A stretch of DNA of 64,000 nt from Methylomonas koyamae (GTDB lineage Bacteria > Pseudomonadota > Gammaproteobacteria > Methylococcales > Methylomonadaceae), in the NCBI RefSeq assembly GCF_019669905.1, contig NZ_AP019777.1, positions 4,588,001-4,652,000 of the forward strand, read 5' to 3'. Under the pieces are notes generated by a model. It was not told where the DNA came from. It worked only from the letters and a program-made list of their open reading frames with translations, and searched no databases. Shown here one piece after another: positions 27,579-36,346 of the stretch. The translations under genes were made by a program, and so were the position numbers. Position 1 is the stretch's first letter, and each line of letters opens with the position of its first letter.

Positions 27579-29741
27579 CTACACACTGAACACGTTCATC
27601 TCCTTCCAGTGCTGGCTGAAGGCCATGTCGGAGTTGACGATGTGCTTGGTCCAGCGCTCGATGAATTCCGGCAGGTCGGTTTGAGCCAGTTGGTCGTGCT
27701 GAATTTTCTTGTCCATTTCCAAAAGCTTCTCCAGCATCAAATTGTGTTCCTTGGCGTGGTTCGGGTAATGCTGGAAACCGGATTTTTTCATCAGCGCTTC
27801 TTCTTCGGCGAAATGCTCCTTAACGTGTTGGTACAGCTCGAACATCAGGTCCAGGCGTTCGTCTTTGTTACGGGCCGCCATCAGTTTGTCGGCAATCTTG
27901 AAAAAGTCTTGGTGCTGATTGTCGACTTGAGGGTCGCCCATCGCATAACAATCTTGCCAAACGCAATGCATCATGCTGCCGGGCGCAGCCTTGGCCATGC
28001 CGGCGAGTTGGCGATGTTTGGCGAGGTAGTCCGGAGTCTTGTCTCCGCATTTTTTGAAGACGAACGCTTTACGTGCCTGATGGTAGGCATCGCTGCCGTA
28101 AAAGTTGGCGTGCATCTGCGCCAGTTCGAATTTACGGTACGCCGCCAGCGGTTTGATGGCTTCGTCCCGGCAGCGGATCGCGGCTTTTTCGGCCAACATT
28201 TTCTGCAGGTTGGCCGGGTCGGCGATCAAGGTATTGACCGAATGGCGGATTTGCGCGGCAAAGATCGCATGCTGCCGATCGAGAACTTTATCGACCATCC
28301 CCAAACGCCAGGCGCGGCGGGCGCTGACCGGCAGGCGTTGCTCGGTCAATTCGGCCGCGACGGTGTGGCCCACCCGCTTCGGCAACAAATAAGTCCAATA
28401 TTCCGAGCCGTACAACTCGCCCATATTTTTGTAGTGCGGGTTGAAGACGACGCCGTCGCGGACGAATACCTTATCCGGCGCCAACGCCAGAATCGCACCG
28501 CCGGCACCGGCGTTGCCGGCTACCGCCGCGACGGTGATCTTGTCCATGGTGGTAATGATTTGCCGGATCAGGTCGTCGATGGCGTTGATGTTGTCCCAGG
28601 ATGCGTCGGCCGGATTGGCCGCGGCCTCGATTTGGTTCAAATGAATGCCGTTGGACCAATACTCGTCGCCGCCGGTCAAGACGATGGCCTTTACATCCAG
28701 CGTGGCAACATGTTGGTACACCCGCAACAGCAAGCGGCATTGCTCGCCGGACATACCGCCGTTGTGAAACGGAAAATGCAAATAGGCGGCTTGGCCGGCG
28801 ATTTCGTACCAAACCTCCTGGCAGGGATATTGCCGACCCGCTTGGGTGTAATCGGGTTCGAGGTATTGGATGGTTTTGCCGAGCCAGCCGGACCAGCCGG
28901 CTTGCGGTTTCGGCAATAAATCGGCCAGTGCGGTTGCCGCCGGCAGTTTGATTGCGTTGCCGTCGGGGGTTTTAGGTTTCAGGTGGCCGATCCAGACAGA
29001 GCCATCGATGGTGGCTCGGCAAATCGCGCCATTGGCGACGGCAACGATTGCGCCGGGTTTACCGCCGAAGCGCTCGCCGGCCGCAGCGTTGTATAAATAA
29101 AACGGCCGGCCACACAGATCATCCAACACCCCGGGACTGCCGTCGGCGGCATGGATTCTGGCCAGGATTTCGTCGGTGGCATGCCGGTTCCAGTCGATGC
29201 GGCGATCGGCTTGTTTCATTTGCGGCCGCAAGCGGCCTTTAACGTCGGCTCGGTTGTAGTCCAGCGGTTCCGGCCGAAAGTGCGGCGAGTCCAGATACGC
29301 CATCGCTTCCCACAGGCAATCTACCGCGCACTGCGCTACCTCCCGATTGAACAGACTGCTTTTGCTGGCTTGGCGTAACGGGAAGGTTTTCGCGGCCCAG
29401 ATTGCGCCTGCATCCATTTCCCGGTCGGCGGCCAGCAGCGTGACGCCCCATTCGGAGACGCGTTCCTGTATCGCCCAGTCCAGTGACGACGGGCCGCGGT
29501 CACCCTTGATGCCGGGATGCACGATCAAGCACAGATAGTTTCGGTACAACGTTTCCGGCAGACGCCGGGTCAGGTAAGGGCAGAGAATCAGATTCGGTTG
29601 GAACAATTCCACGCCTTCGATTAGTTGCGTTTCGTTGCCGAGATGCAATTCCACCGAGACCTCGTAACCGGCGTCGTCCAGTTCGGTGTAAAAGCGTTGG
29701 GTTAGCCCGGAAAAGGCTGAGGAAATCAATAAAATACGCAT
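27579..29741 (-). CDS. hoxX: HoxX protein fused to a C-terminal hemerythrin domain
   Basis: Protein of 720 residues. The N-terminal half is a formyl-tetrahydrofolate transferase-like domain with H75-PGIKGDRGPSSLDWA. The middle is a crotonase-like domain with VLTGGDEYWSNGIHLNQIE and AAVAGNAGAGGAILALA. This is the layout of HoxX, which makes the CO ligand of [NiFe]-hydrogenase from formyl-THF in air. The last 120 residues are an extra bacteriohemerythrin with all di-iron ligands: H610, H643, E647, H662, H666, H700 and D705. Ordinary HoxX ends before this point. The ATG at 29741 follows AGGAG by 7 bp and is preferred over an upstream one. No hydrogenase genes are in the window. A role for the O2-binding domain in sensing or local O2 control is inference. 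Confidence 0.92.
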   Translation of the reverse strand: MRILLISSAFSGLTQRFYTELDDAGYEVSVELHLGNETQLIEGVELFQPNLILCPYLTRRLPETLYRNYLCLIVHPGIKGDRGPSSLDWAIQERVSEWGVTLLAADREMDAGAIWAAKTFPLRQASKSSLFNREVAQCAVDCLWEAMAYLDSPHFRPEPLDYNRADVKGRLRPQMKQADRRIDWNRHATDEILARIHAADGSPGVLDDLCGRPFYLYNAAAGERFGGKPGAIVAVANGAICRATIDGSVWIGHLKPKTPDGNAIKLPAATALADLLPKPQAGWSGWLGKTIQYLEPDYTQAGRQYPCQEVWYEIAGQAAYLHFPFHNGGMSGEQCRLLLRVYQHVATLDVKAIVLTGGDEYWSNGIHLNQIEAAANPADASWDNINAIDDLIRQIITTMDKITVAAVAGNAGAGGAILALAPDKVFVRDGVVFNPHYKNMGELYGSEYWTYLLPKRVGHTVAAELTEQRLPVSARRAWRLGMVDKVLDRQHAIFAAQIRHSVNTLIADPANLQKMLAEKAAIRCRDEAIKPLAAYRKFELAQMHANFYGSDAYHQARKAFVFKKCGDKTPDYLAKHRQLAGMAKAAPGSMMHCVWQDCYAMGDPQVDNQHQDFFKIADKLMAARNKDERLDLMFELYQHVKEHFAEEEALMKKSGFQHYPNHAKEHNLMLEKLLEMDKKIQHDQLAQTDLPEFIERWTKHIVNSDMAFSQHWKEMNVFSV

Positions 29742-29907
29742 GGTGGTTCTCCTGGTGCGGTCACTGCCGGACAAAGCGGTGGGCTGCCCGGCCGGCGGTA
29801 TCGCCGCGGTTATTTGGGGGGAAACTCCGGCCCAGCCGATAGCGCTCCGGGCACGAACGGAATTTGGCGCCTAGCGCGCGCCGTTGCCGGGCGTTATCCG
29901 GGCTGGG

Positions 29908-30936
29908 TCAATGAATGGAAATCGCTCGGCTGAATCGCTGTCGATAATTTTGCGGATTGACACCTAACTGGCGGAGGAAGGTGCGGCGCATCCGTTCCGG
30001 GTCCTTGAAGCCGGTCTTGTCGGCGACGCTTTCGATGGATAGCTCGGTGGTTTCCAGAAAATGGCGGGCTTGGTCGATGCGGGCGGTTTCGACGAACTTG
30101 GCCGGAGTCATGCCGGTTTCGCTCAGAAACACCCGGGCGAAGTTGCGCGGGCTCATTGCCAACCGATCCGCCATGGCCTCGACTTTCAGGTCGGTATGCA
30201 AATTGGCGACGATCCAGGATTGCAATTCGCGCAAGTCGGCGCGCTGGAAAGCCTCGTTGGACAAATAACTGCTGAACTGGGATTGGCCGCCCGGCCGTTT
30301 CAAAAACACGACCAGAAAGCGGGCGACATACAGTGCCAAATCGCGGCCCCAATCCTCCTCCAGCAAGGCCAGCGCCAGATCGATGCCGGAAGTGATACCG
30401 CCGGAGGTAAAAATGTGGCCGTGCTTGATGAAAATCCGGTCCGCTTCGACCTGGATGTTGGGATAGCATTCGGCCAATTGTTGGCTGTAATGCCAATGGG
30501 TGGTCGCAATCCGGCCGTCGAGCAAGCCAGCCTCGGCCAACAAAAAGGCGCCGGTGCAGACCGAAGCGATGCGCCGGACTTTAGGCGCCATCGCGGTTAT
30601 CCATTCCAGCAGTTCCCGGTCGTGCAATACCTGTGATACGTCGCCGCCCGGGATCAGCAAGGTGTCGTATTCGGCCGCAGCGTCTCCGTAAACGCCTTCG
30701 GCGACGATTTGCAGGCCCGACATGGTCGTTACCGGCCCCGGACTCTTGCCCAACAGTTTGATCGTGTAAATCGGGTCGGATTCGACCCCGTGTTGGCCCA
30801 AGCCGAGATTGGCGAAGTTGAACACTTCGAACGGCCCGGTGATATCCAACGACTCTACGCCGGGATACAGGACGATGCCGATGCTGCGCGATTGGTATTT
30901 GAAATTTTCCGGATGAGCAAAGCTAAATGCCGCCAT
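29908..30936 (-). CDS. GlxA-family transcriptional regulator (DJ-1/PfpI + AraC)
   Basis: Regulator of 342 residues. Residues 17-200 form a DJ-1/PfpI-like domain (IGIVLYPGVESLDITGPFEVF; the cysteine elbow is in RRIASVCTGAFLLAEAGLL). Residues 230-335 form an AraC-type double helix-turn-helix (VEAMADRLAMSPRNFARVF and SIESVADKTGFKDPERMRRTFL). Such proteins bind small metabolites or sense thiol chemistry and activate nearby genes. It is followed on the same strand, 166 bp on, by hoxX, which may be its target; the receptor gene upstream is another candidate. Confidence 0.92.
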   Translation of the reverse strand: MAAFSFAHPENFKYQSRSIGIVLYPGVESLDITGPFEVFNFANLGLGQHGVESDPIYTIKLLGKSPGPVTTMSGLQIVAEGVYGDAAAEYDTLLIPGGDVSQVLHDRELLEWITAMAPKVRRIASVCTGAFLLAEAGLLDGRIATTHWHYSQQLAECYPNIQVEADRIFIKHGHIFTSGGITSGIDLALALLEEDWGRDLALYVARFLVVFLKRPGGQSQFSSYLSNEAFQRADLRELQSWIVANLHTDLKVEAMADRLAMSPRNFARVFLSETGMTPAKFVETARIDQARHFLETTELSIESVADKTGFKDPERMRRTFLRQLGVNPQNYRQRFSRAISIH

Positions 30937-31058
30937 GACACTTTCCCCCGTTAGCTGATCTCGCTAACAAGCGTACTCGTTCCGGCACAGGATTCAATGA
31001 CAACTTTCCCTCGTTTTCTGCCAAGATCCATCGCAACCCTTTGCGGGCCAGAGCCAGG

Positions 31059-31092
31059 CCGGCGGGTTGCGTATCATGCCGCAGCCCGCCGG
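31059..31092. terminator. Hairpin after the TonB-receptor gene
   Basis: GC-rich inverted repeat with a 13-bp stem (31059-31071 with 31080-31092, one G-U pair) and an 8-nt loop, located 14 bp past the receptor stop. It could end the sigma/FecR/receptor transcript. No T-run is seen. Confidence 0.55.
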
Positions 31093-31105
31093 GTCGGAGC
31101 CGGTT

Positions 31106-33649
31106 TTAGAACTCGACCTTGATCGAGCCTATCGCCATCAATGGCGCGCCGGGATAAATACCGTTGCGCGGCGAGACGTTGGCGTCCGGGTCGGTCGATT
31201 CGTAATAGGTTTTGTCCAGCAGATTGCGGATATTGAACTGGGCCGTGACCGGAAATTTATGCACGTTCCATTTGTAGGCGGCAAACGCGTCGACCCGCAC
31301 GTAGCCCGGCAACTGGAACGGGCTGCCGTAATAGGCGTAATTGCCTTCGCGCTTGCCGGCCAGCACGCCTCCCACCCCCATGCTGAAGCCCTCCGCGGCC
31401 TGGTAACCGTTGGCGTCGAATCGAAGCCATAAACTGCCGGAATGTTCGGCGACGTTGGGCAACCGGGTACCTTCGTAACCGTCGTTATTTTTGGTGATGC
31501 GGGCATCGGTATATGCGTAGCTGCCGATGATGCTGAAGTTGTCGCTCAAGCGGCCGCTGACGTCGAGCTCTATGCCCTGGCTGCGCGCCTGGCCGATTGC
31601 GGCATTGTCGGTCGGGTCCGGCGTGCTCAGGTCGGCGGTCATGATGTTGTTCTTGGTCAGATGGTAATACGCCAGCGTTGCCAACAAGCGGTCGTCGAAC
31701 AACTGGGTTTTGACCCCGGCTTCGAATTGTTCGCCGGTTTCCGGCGCCAAAGCCTGGCCGGCGGCGGTGACGCCGTTATTGGCGCCGAACGAATTGCTCC
31801 AACTGCCGTAAACGCTGAGCCAGCGCCAGGGTTGGTACAGAATGCCAACCCTGGGGCTGAAGGCTTCGTCCTTGCGTTTGACCGACGGATTGGAATATTC
31901 CAGCGCATTTTCCGCGCTGGCTTCGGTTGCGCCGCGGCCACGGCCGACTTCGGCCCAGTCGTAACGGCCGCCGCCGTAGATATGCAGCTTGTCCCACAAG
32001 GTGATGTGGTCTTGAAAATAGGCGCCATACCATTCGGTGACGAACATCGAGTATTCGCGGCCGGGCTGCACGTAAGTAGCCAAGGTCGAATCGAATACCG
32101 ACGAGGGGATGCCGTAACTGGCGCGCGGGTTGTAGATATCGATGTCCAGCGCCGGATTGCGGTTCTGCCAGTCGCCCTGGGTATGGTACATGGTATGCGA
32201 TTGGGTGTAATCGAAGCCGACCAAGGCGTCGTGTTGCATCCCCAATAGCTTGAATTTACCGGTCAGATCCAGATTGGTGGTATAGGCCTCGACTTCGTTT
32301 TCCTGCGAGAAAATATTGCGGCCCAGCGTGCGGTTGTCGGCCAGCAGGGCGTTACCGAAGGCCGGCGACGGGTTGACGAACACCTGTTCGTTGTTTTCCC
32401 GGCTCATCAGGAAGCGGTTATGGATCGCCCAATCCTGGTTGAAGCGGTGGTTGAACTCGGTGCCCAAGTGCACCTTGCTCAAATGGTCTACCGGATCGTT
32501 GGTGTCGCCGAAACTGTTGCCGATCGGAATATTGGCCGGGCGGTTGCCGATGGCGGGAATGCCGAAATCGGCCTGGTAATCCTGCTTTAACCCTTCGACG
32601 TTCAAGGTAAAGTCGGTCGCGTCGCTGGGTTTCCAGGTGATGCTCGGCGACACGCTGACCCTGTCGGTAAAGATCAAATCCCGGAACGAATTGTTGTCCT
32701 GGTACGAACCGGAGAAGCGGTACAACAAGGTTTTGTCGCCGTTCAGCGGGCCGGTGGCGTCCCATTGTGTCCGGTAGTAGTCGTAGGAACCGAACTGCTG
32801 CTCCAACGAATAAAACGGCGTTTCCGACGGCTTTTTGGTGGTGACGTTGATCAGGCCGCCCGGTTCGCTGCGGCCGTACAGCATCGCCGACGGCCCTTTC
32901 AAGATCTCGACGCTTTCCAGATTGGCAATATCAAATTCGCTGTTAAAGCCGTTGGATTGGGTCGTAATCAGGCCGTTGCGGAAGACGTGGTCCACTTTAA
33001 AGCCGCGAACGATGAAGCCGGTGCCCATACCCAGCGTGGGTTGGGCGCGGACGCCGCTGACGTTTTCCAGCGCATCCTTGATCCGGGTGTTTTTCTGGTC
33101 CTCCATCACCGCGCGCGGCACCACCTGGATCGAGGCGGCGGTGTCGAAAATCGGCGTATCGGTCTTGGTGGCGGCAGCGCTATGCGACTTGGCGTACTCC
33201 CGGCTGCGCGGGTCGTTATCGTCGAAGCCGGACGCTTTACCGACCACGGTAACGCTGGGTAGCGTCGTCGAGCCGGGCGCGGATTGCGGCTCGTTCACCG
33301 CCGTTTTTTCCAGAATTACCGAATTGCCCTGGCCGGCCTTGTGCGCTAATCCGCTACCGGCCAATAACTTTTGTAAGGCTTGGTCAGCGGTCATGCTGCC
33401 GGACAACGCCGGCGCCTGCAAACTCCTGACCAGGTCCGGCGAGTAAACGAACTGGATTCCGGTTTGCTCGGCCAGTTGACTCAAAGCCGCATACAGCGGC
33501 TGTGCGGCGATATCGAATCGGTAAACCGCGGCGGAATTGGCCGCTGCCGGCTCGGCCAGACTGGGTTGAAGCGCTGCCGCGGCGCTGAGGCCCAGGCATA
33601 ACGTGGCGGCGGCGCGTTTACGGCTGCGGCGGAGACGAAGAGGTTTCAT
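31106..33649 (-). CDS. TonB-dependent siderophore-type receptor with STN domain
   Basis: Outer-membrane receptor of 847 residues. A signal sequence is followed by the STN domain (FDIAAQPLYAALSQLAEQTG to NSVILE). A plug with TDTPIFDTAASIQVVPRAVMEDQ and LKGPSAMLYGRSEPGGLINVTTK comes next, then the barrel with FSPRVGILYQPWRWLSVYGS and a terminal IKVEF. It resembles the receptor at 23254-25782 closely (same segments around NHRFNQDWAIHNRFL), so the two are paralogues. The start has AAGGA upstream. It is the third gene of the unit FecI (34859-35380), FecR (33821-34795), receptor: a complete surface-signalling system. Confidence 0.94.
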   Translation of the reverse strand: MKPLRLRRSRKRAAATLCLGLSAAAALQPSLAEPAAANSAAVYRFDIAAQPLYAALSQLAEQTGIQFVYSPDLVRSLQAPALSGSMTADQALQKLLAGSGLAHKAGQGNSVILEKTAVNEPQSAPGSTTLPSVTVVGKASGFDDNDPRSREYAKSHSAAATKTDTPIFDTAASIQVVPRAVMEDQKNTRIKDALENVSGVRAQPTLGMGTGFIVRGFKVDHVFRNGLITTQSNGFNSEFDIANLESVEILKGPSAMLYGRSEPGGLINVTTKKPSETPFYSLEQQFGSYDYYRTQWDATGPLNGDKTLLYRFSGSYQDNNSFRDLIFTDRVSVSPSITWKPSDATDFTLNVEGLKQDYQADFGIPAIGNRPANIPIGNSFGDTNDPVDHLSKVHLGTEFNHRFNQDWAIHNRFLMSRENNEQVFVNPSPAFGNALLADNRTLGRNIFSQENEVEAYTTNLDLTGKFKLLGMQHDALVGFDYTQSHTMYHTQGDWQNRNPALDIDIYNPRASYGIPSSVFDSTLATYVQPGREYSMFVTEWYGAYFQDHITLWDKLHIYGGGRYDWAEVGRGRGATEASAENALEYSNPSVKRKDEAFSPRVGILYQPWRWLSVYGSWSNSFGANNGVTAAGQALAPETGEQFEAGVKTQLFDDRLLATLAYYHLTKNNIMTADLSTPDPTDNAAIGQARSQGIELDVSGRLSDNFSIIGSYAYTDARITKNNDGYEGTRLPNVAEHSGSLWLRFDANGYQAAEGFSMGVGGVLAGKREGNYAYYGSPFQLPGYVRVDAFAAYKWNVHKFPVTAQFNIRNLLDKTYYESTDPDANVSPRNGIYPGAPLMAIGSIKVEF

Positions 33650-33820
33650 ATTGTCCTTGGTGTTTAGTTGATTCCAAGGCTAATACGCGTGGCACGACGG
33701 AAAGCCGTACTGAAAATCTGCGGCAAATTGTCGCGGCTTATCGTGCTATTCGAACGACAGAGCGCATGCCGCAAGCCGACGGCGCCCGTGACCAATTTGG
33801 ATAAGGCGTTGTGCGGTCGG

Positions 33821-34795
33821 CTATCGGCGCAAAAACAGCCAAGGCCCCGCTTTGACCACCGTTAGCGGCAGAGTTTGTTGCAACGCCGCCAGCCAGTCGT
33901 CGATATGCTCCAGGTCGACGGCGATGTTGACCGGCCGCTGCGCCAGCTCCGGGTCCAGCAACCGGATCGGCACCCGCCGGTAGCGGTTGATTTCGGCGAC
34001 CGCCTCGCCCAGCGTAATGAAATTGGCGATCAGCCGGCCGCGGCGCCAGGCGGAAACGGTTGACGGATCGACCGGTTCCGGTGCGCTTAAGCCGCCGGCG
34101 CCGAAGCGCAGGCGCTGGCCCGGCGCCAACACCGCGCTGTCGGCTTGCGCGCCCTGCGCAGACGGCCGGCTGGAGCGGACCTTGCCCTGCAACAGGCTGA
34201 CCGAACCGGAACTGCCGTCGTAGCGCACCACAAAACGGGTGCCGAGCGCTTCGGTGGCGGTCGTACCGGCAATGACCCGGAACGGCCGGGTCGGATCGTG
34301 GGCCACTTCGAATTCGGCCTCGCCGCGCAGCAGTACCACGCGGCGCTCGTTAGCGTTCAACGCAACGTCTAGCGCGGTATCGGTATTCAAGTGAACGACG
34401 CTGCCGTCGGCCAAGGCGACCGAAATCCGTTCGCCGATTTGCGCCCGGTAATCGGCCCAGGGGTGTTGCCAGTAGTCGGGATAGAGCCCGGCCACAACCG
34501 CCAACAGTAGCGAAGCGGCCGCGGCCAGGCTCAGGCCGCGGCGCAACCAAGCCCGGCGCTGCGGGTGGGCGGGCAGCGCCCGGCGGCGCTGGCGGTCGGC
34601 GTGCAATGCCGTCGGCAGTTGCTGCCACAATTGTTCGATGTCGCGGTAGGCCTGCTCGTGGTCGGGCGATTGCCGCCGCCACTGCGCGCAAGCGGCAAGC
34701 GCATCCGGTTCGGCGCTGCCGGAGGTCAGCCGCAAATGCCAGTTCACGGCTTCCTGCTGCAGGCGTTCGCGGCGTTGTGCGGGCGTTTCGGACAT
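33821..34795 (-). CDS. FecR-type anti-sigma/signal transducer
   Basis: Inner-membrane regulator of 324 residues from the ATG at 34795. The cytoplasmic N-terminal domain (DUF4880 type: EAVNWHLRLTSGSAEPDALAAC-QWRRQSPDHEQAYRD) contacts the sigma factor. One membrane helix lies at about 87-105 (GLSLAAAASLLLAVVAG). The periplasmic FecR domain (GERISVALADGSVVHLNTDTALDV, VLLRGEAEFEVAHDPTRPF) and a C-terminal STN-like part (VNIAVDLEHIDDWLAALQQTLPL) receive the signal from the receptor. It is encoded between its sigma factor and receptor. Confidence 0.93.
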   Translation of the reverse strand: MSETPAQRRERLQQEAVNWHLRLTSGSAEPDALAACAQWRRQSPDHEQAYRDIEQLWQQLPTALHADRQRRRALPAHPQRRAWLRRGLSLAAAASLLLAVVAGLYPDYWQHPWADYRAQIGERISVALADGSVVHLNTDTALDVALNANERRVVLLRGEAEFEVAHDPTRPFRVIAGTTATEALGTRFVVRYDGSSGSVSLLQGKVRSSRPSAQGAQADSAVLAPGQRLRFGAGGLSAPEPVDPSTVSAWRRGRLIANFITLGEAVAEINRYRRVPIRLLDPELAQRPVNIAVDLEHIDDWLAALQQTLPLTVVKAGPWLFLRR

Positions 34796-34858
34796 CGGGG
34801 TAAGGCTGGGCGGTTGGCGGGCGCCCACTATAACCAAAGCCGCACTCGCAGTGCCATA

Positions 34859-35380
34859 TTAATGCTCCGGCCGGTCCAGAGCCTTGCGGCAGTGCAGCAG
34901 CGCTCTGGCCAGTTGTTTCTCCACCCAACTGCAGGAAATGCCCAATTGCTCGGCAATCCGGGCATGGCTCAGGCCTTCGACCCGGCTCAGAAATAAAATC
35001 TCGGCGCATTGGTCGGGCAGTTCCGCCAACGCGCTCTGGACGATGCCAAGCTGGTCTCTGGCCTGTATCAACCGTTCCGGTGCGGCGGAGTCGTCGGCTT
35101 CGTGTGGCCGGTCCAGGTAGCGGTCCAGCAATTCGCCGCGGCGTTTTTGCCGGCGCACATGGTCGATGGACAAATTGGAGGCCACGGTAAACAGCCAGGC
35201 CCGCACCTCGGTCTCGCTGCACGGCGGCGGTTTCAGCAACATCAGCCGCAAGTAAATGTCCTGGACCAAATCGGCTGCCGTTTCCTGGCAATGCAGGCGT
35301 TGATTCAGAAACCGCTGGATTTGCGGGCGGGAATTCAGAAAAGTCAGGTAAATATCTTGTTCGGAAAAAAACATGCTCAT
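34859..35380 (-). CDS. FecI-type ECF sigma factor
   Basis: Sigma factor of 173 residues. Region 2 has RQIQRFLNQRLHCQETAADLVQDIYLRL-like helices and the promoter-melting segment VRAWLFTVASNLSIDHVRRQKRR. Region 4 has LPDQCAEILFLSRVEGLSHARIAEQLGISCSWVEKQLARAL. It is the first gene of the FecI-FecR-receptor operon on the minus strand and diverges from another FecI gene. Region 1.1 is absent, as usual. An ATG six bases further in is an alternative start. Confidence 0.94.
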   Translation of the reverse strand: MSMFFSEQDIYLTFLNSRPQIQRFLNQRLHCQETAADLVQDIYLRLMLLKPPPCSETEVRAWLFTVASNLSIDHVRRQKRRGELLDRYLDRPHEADDSAAPERLIQARDQLGIVQSALAELPDQCAEILFLSRVEGLSHARIAEQLGISCSWVEKQLARALLHCRKALDRPEH

Positions 35381-35757
35381 TAAAACCGGCCACTCCCCCG
35401 AATCGGTCGAACCAACGGCCTAGCAGAGTTTGTGCCATTCCCCGCTTACGGTCGCCGGCGCCGGTTACGCGGAAACCCAAGTCGCATTAAGAAGGCAGAA
35501 CTGCGGCAAATGCCGCAGTTTGCGAGGCATTTGCCGCAGTGGCTTGGCGTGCGCATCGGCAATTTCGGCCGGGGAATATGCCTCTGCCGCGCCGAAATTC
35601 GCTAAGGGCGGACACGGGCCAAACCGCAATTTCCGGTGCCGCAGCCGGATCGCTCCGGCCGAATGCGATAGCCCGCGCCGGGCGGTCCGGCTCCGAGCCG
35701 ATAGGTATGGCCTGCAATTTGCTGCCTTTGGCTACCCTGCCCCCCTTTACAGCCAAC
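35381..35757. other. Shared intergenic region between two divergent FecI genes
   Basis: About 375 bp that must hold the promoters of both divergent sigma-factor operons. The only strong structure is a perfect inverted repeat listed separately at 35500-35540. I cannot place -35/-10 elements with confidence. Confidence 0.5.
35500..35540. promoter_or_regulatory. Perfect 15-bp inverted repeat between divergent sigma genes
   Basis: The arms 35500-35514 and 35526-35540 are exact reverse complements around an 11-nt spacer. Each arm itself contains a small palindrome (ggca..tgcc). An 11-nt part of the arm (ctgcggcaaat) recurs at 33718-33728, upstream of the receptor gene of the same circuit. It could be a dimeric regulator site or an RNA hairpin. 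The regulator is unknown. Confidence 0.5.
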
Positions 35758-36264
35758 ATGCCAACCGTCGGCGAATCCCAATTACTTGACGCTTTTTTGC
35801 GCTACCAATCGGAAATCCGCCAATTTCTGGCGCGCAAGGTCGGCTGCAGCGATAGCGCCGCCGATTTGACCCAGGAAACCTATTTGCGCGTCGCCGGCTA
35901 TGCCGGCGCCAACGAGATAAGCAATCAGCGGGCGTTCGTGTTTCGCGTCGCCGACAATCTGGCCCTGGACCATTTGCGCAGTAGAGCCAGGCAAGAACAA
36001 CGCGACGGCGGCCTGGTCGACGAGGACATCCCATGCCACCAACCGCAACCGGATAGCGCGCTGGAGGGCCAACAACAAATGGAATTGTTCGAAAAACTCA
36101 TCTCCGAACTGCCGCCACAGTGCCGGACGGTATTCTTGTTGTGCCGGGTGGAAGGCAAGCGTTATTCCGAAATCGCCGCCGATCTGGGAATATCGGCGCG
36201 CACGGTGGAAAGCCATATGCACAAGGCTTTGCAGCTATTGAAAGACCGTGTCGATTTCTTTTAA
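35758..36264 (+). CDS. FecI-type ECF sigma factor
   Basis: Sigma factor of 168 residues from the ATG at 35758 (an in-frame ATG at 35707 is possible). Region 2 includes FLARKVGCSDSAADLTQETYLRV and AFVFRVADNLALDHLRSRARQEQ. Region 4 includes LPPQCRTVFLLCRVEGKRYSEIAADLGISARTVESHMHKAL. It is followed 82 bp on by a FecR gene, but no receptor gene follows, so the circuit's receptor must be elsewhere, possibly one of those in this window. Confidence 0.93.
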   Translation: MPTVGESQLLDAFLRYQSEIRQFLARKVGCSDSAADLTQETYLRVAGYAGANEISNQRAFVFRVADNLALDHLRSRARQEQRDGGLVDEDIPCHQPQPDSALEGQQQMELFEKLISELPPQCRTVFLLCRVEGKRYSEIAADLGISARTVESHMHKALQLLKDRVDFF

Positions 36265-36346
36265 TCCGGCAGCATCATGCAACTTAACCCCATTTTGAAA
36301 TCGTGGCATCATGCCAACCCCGGCCCATCGATTCGCGCCCCTCATC

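Noticed and set aside
27498..28919. 473-codon plus-strand frame opposite hoxX
   Set aside because: Antisense to the crotonase and hemerythrin parts of HoxX, whose motifs are unmistakable.
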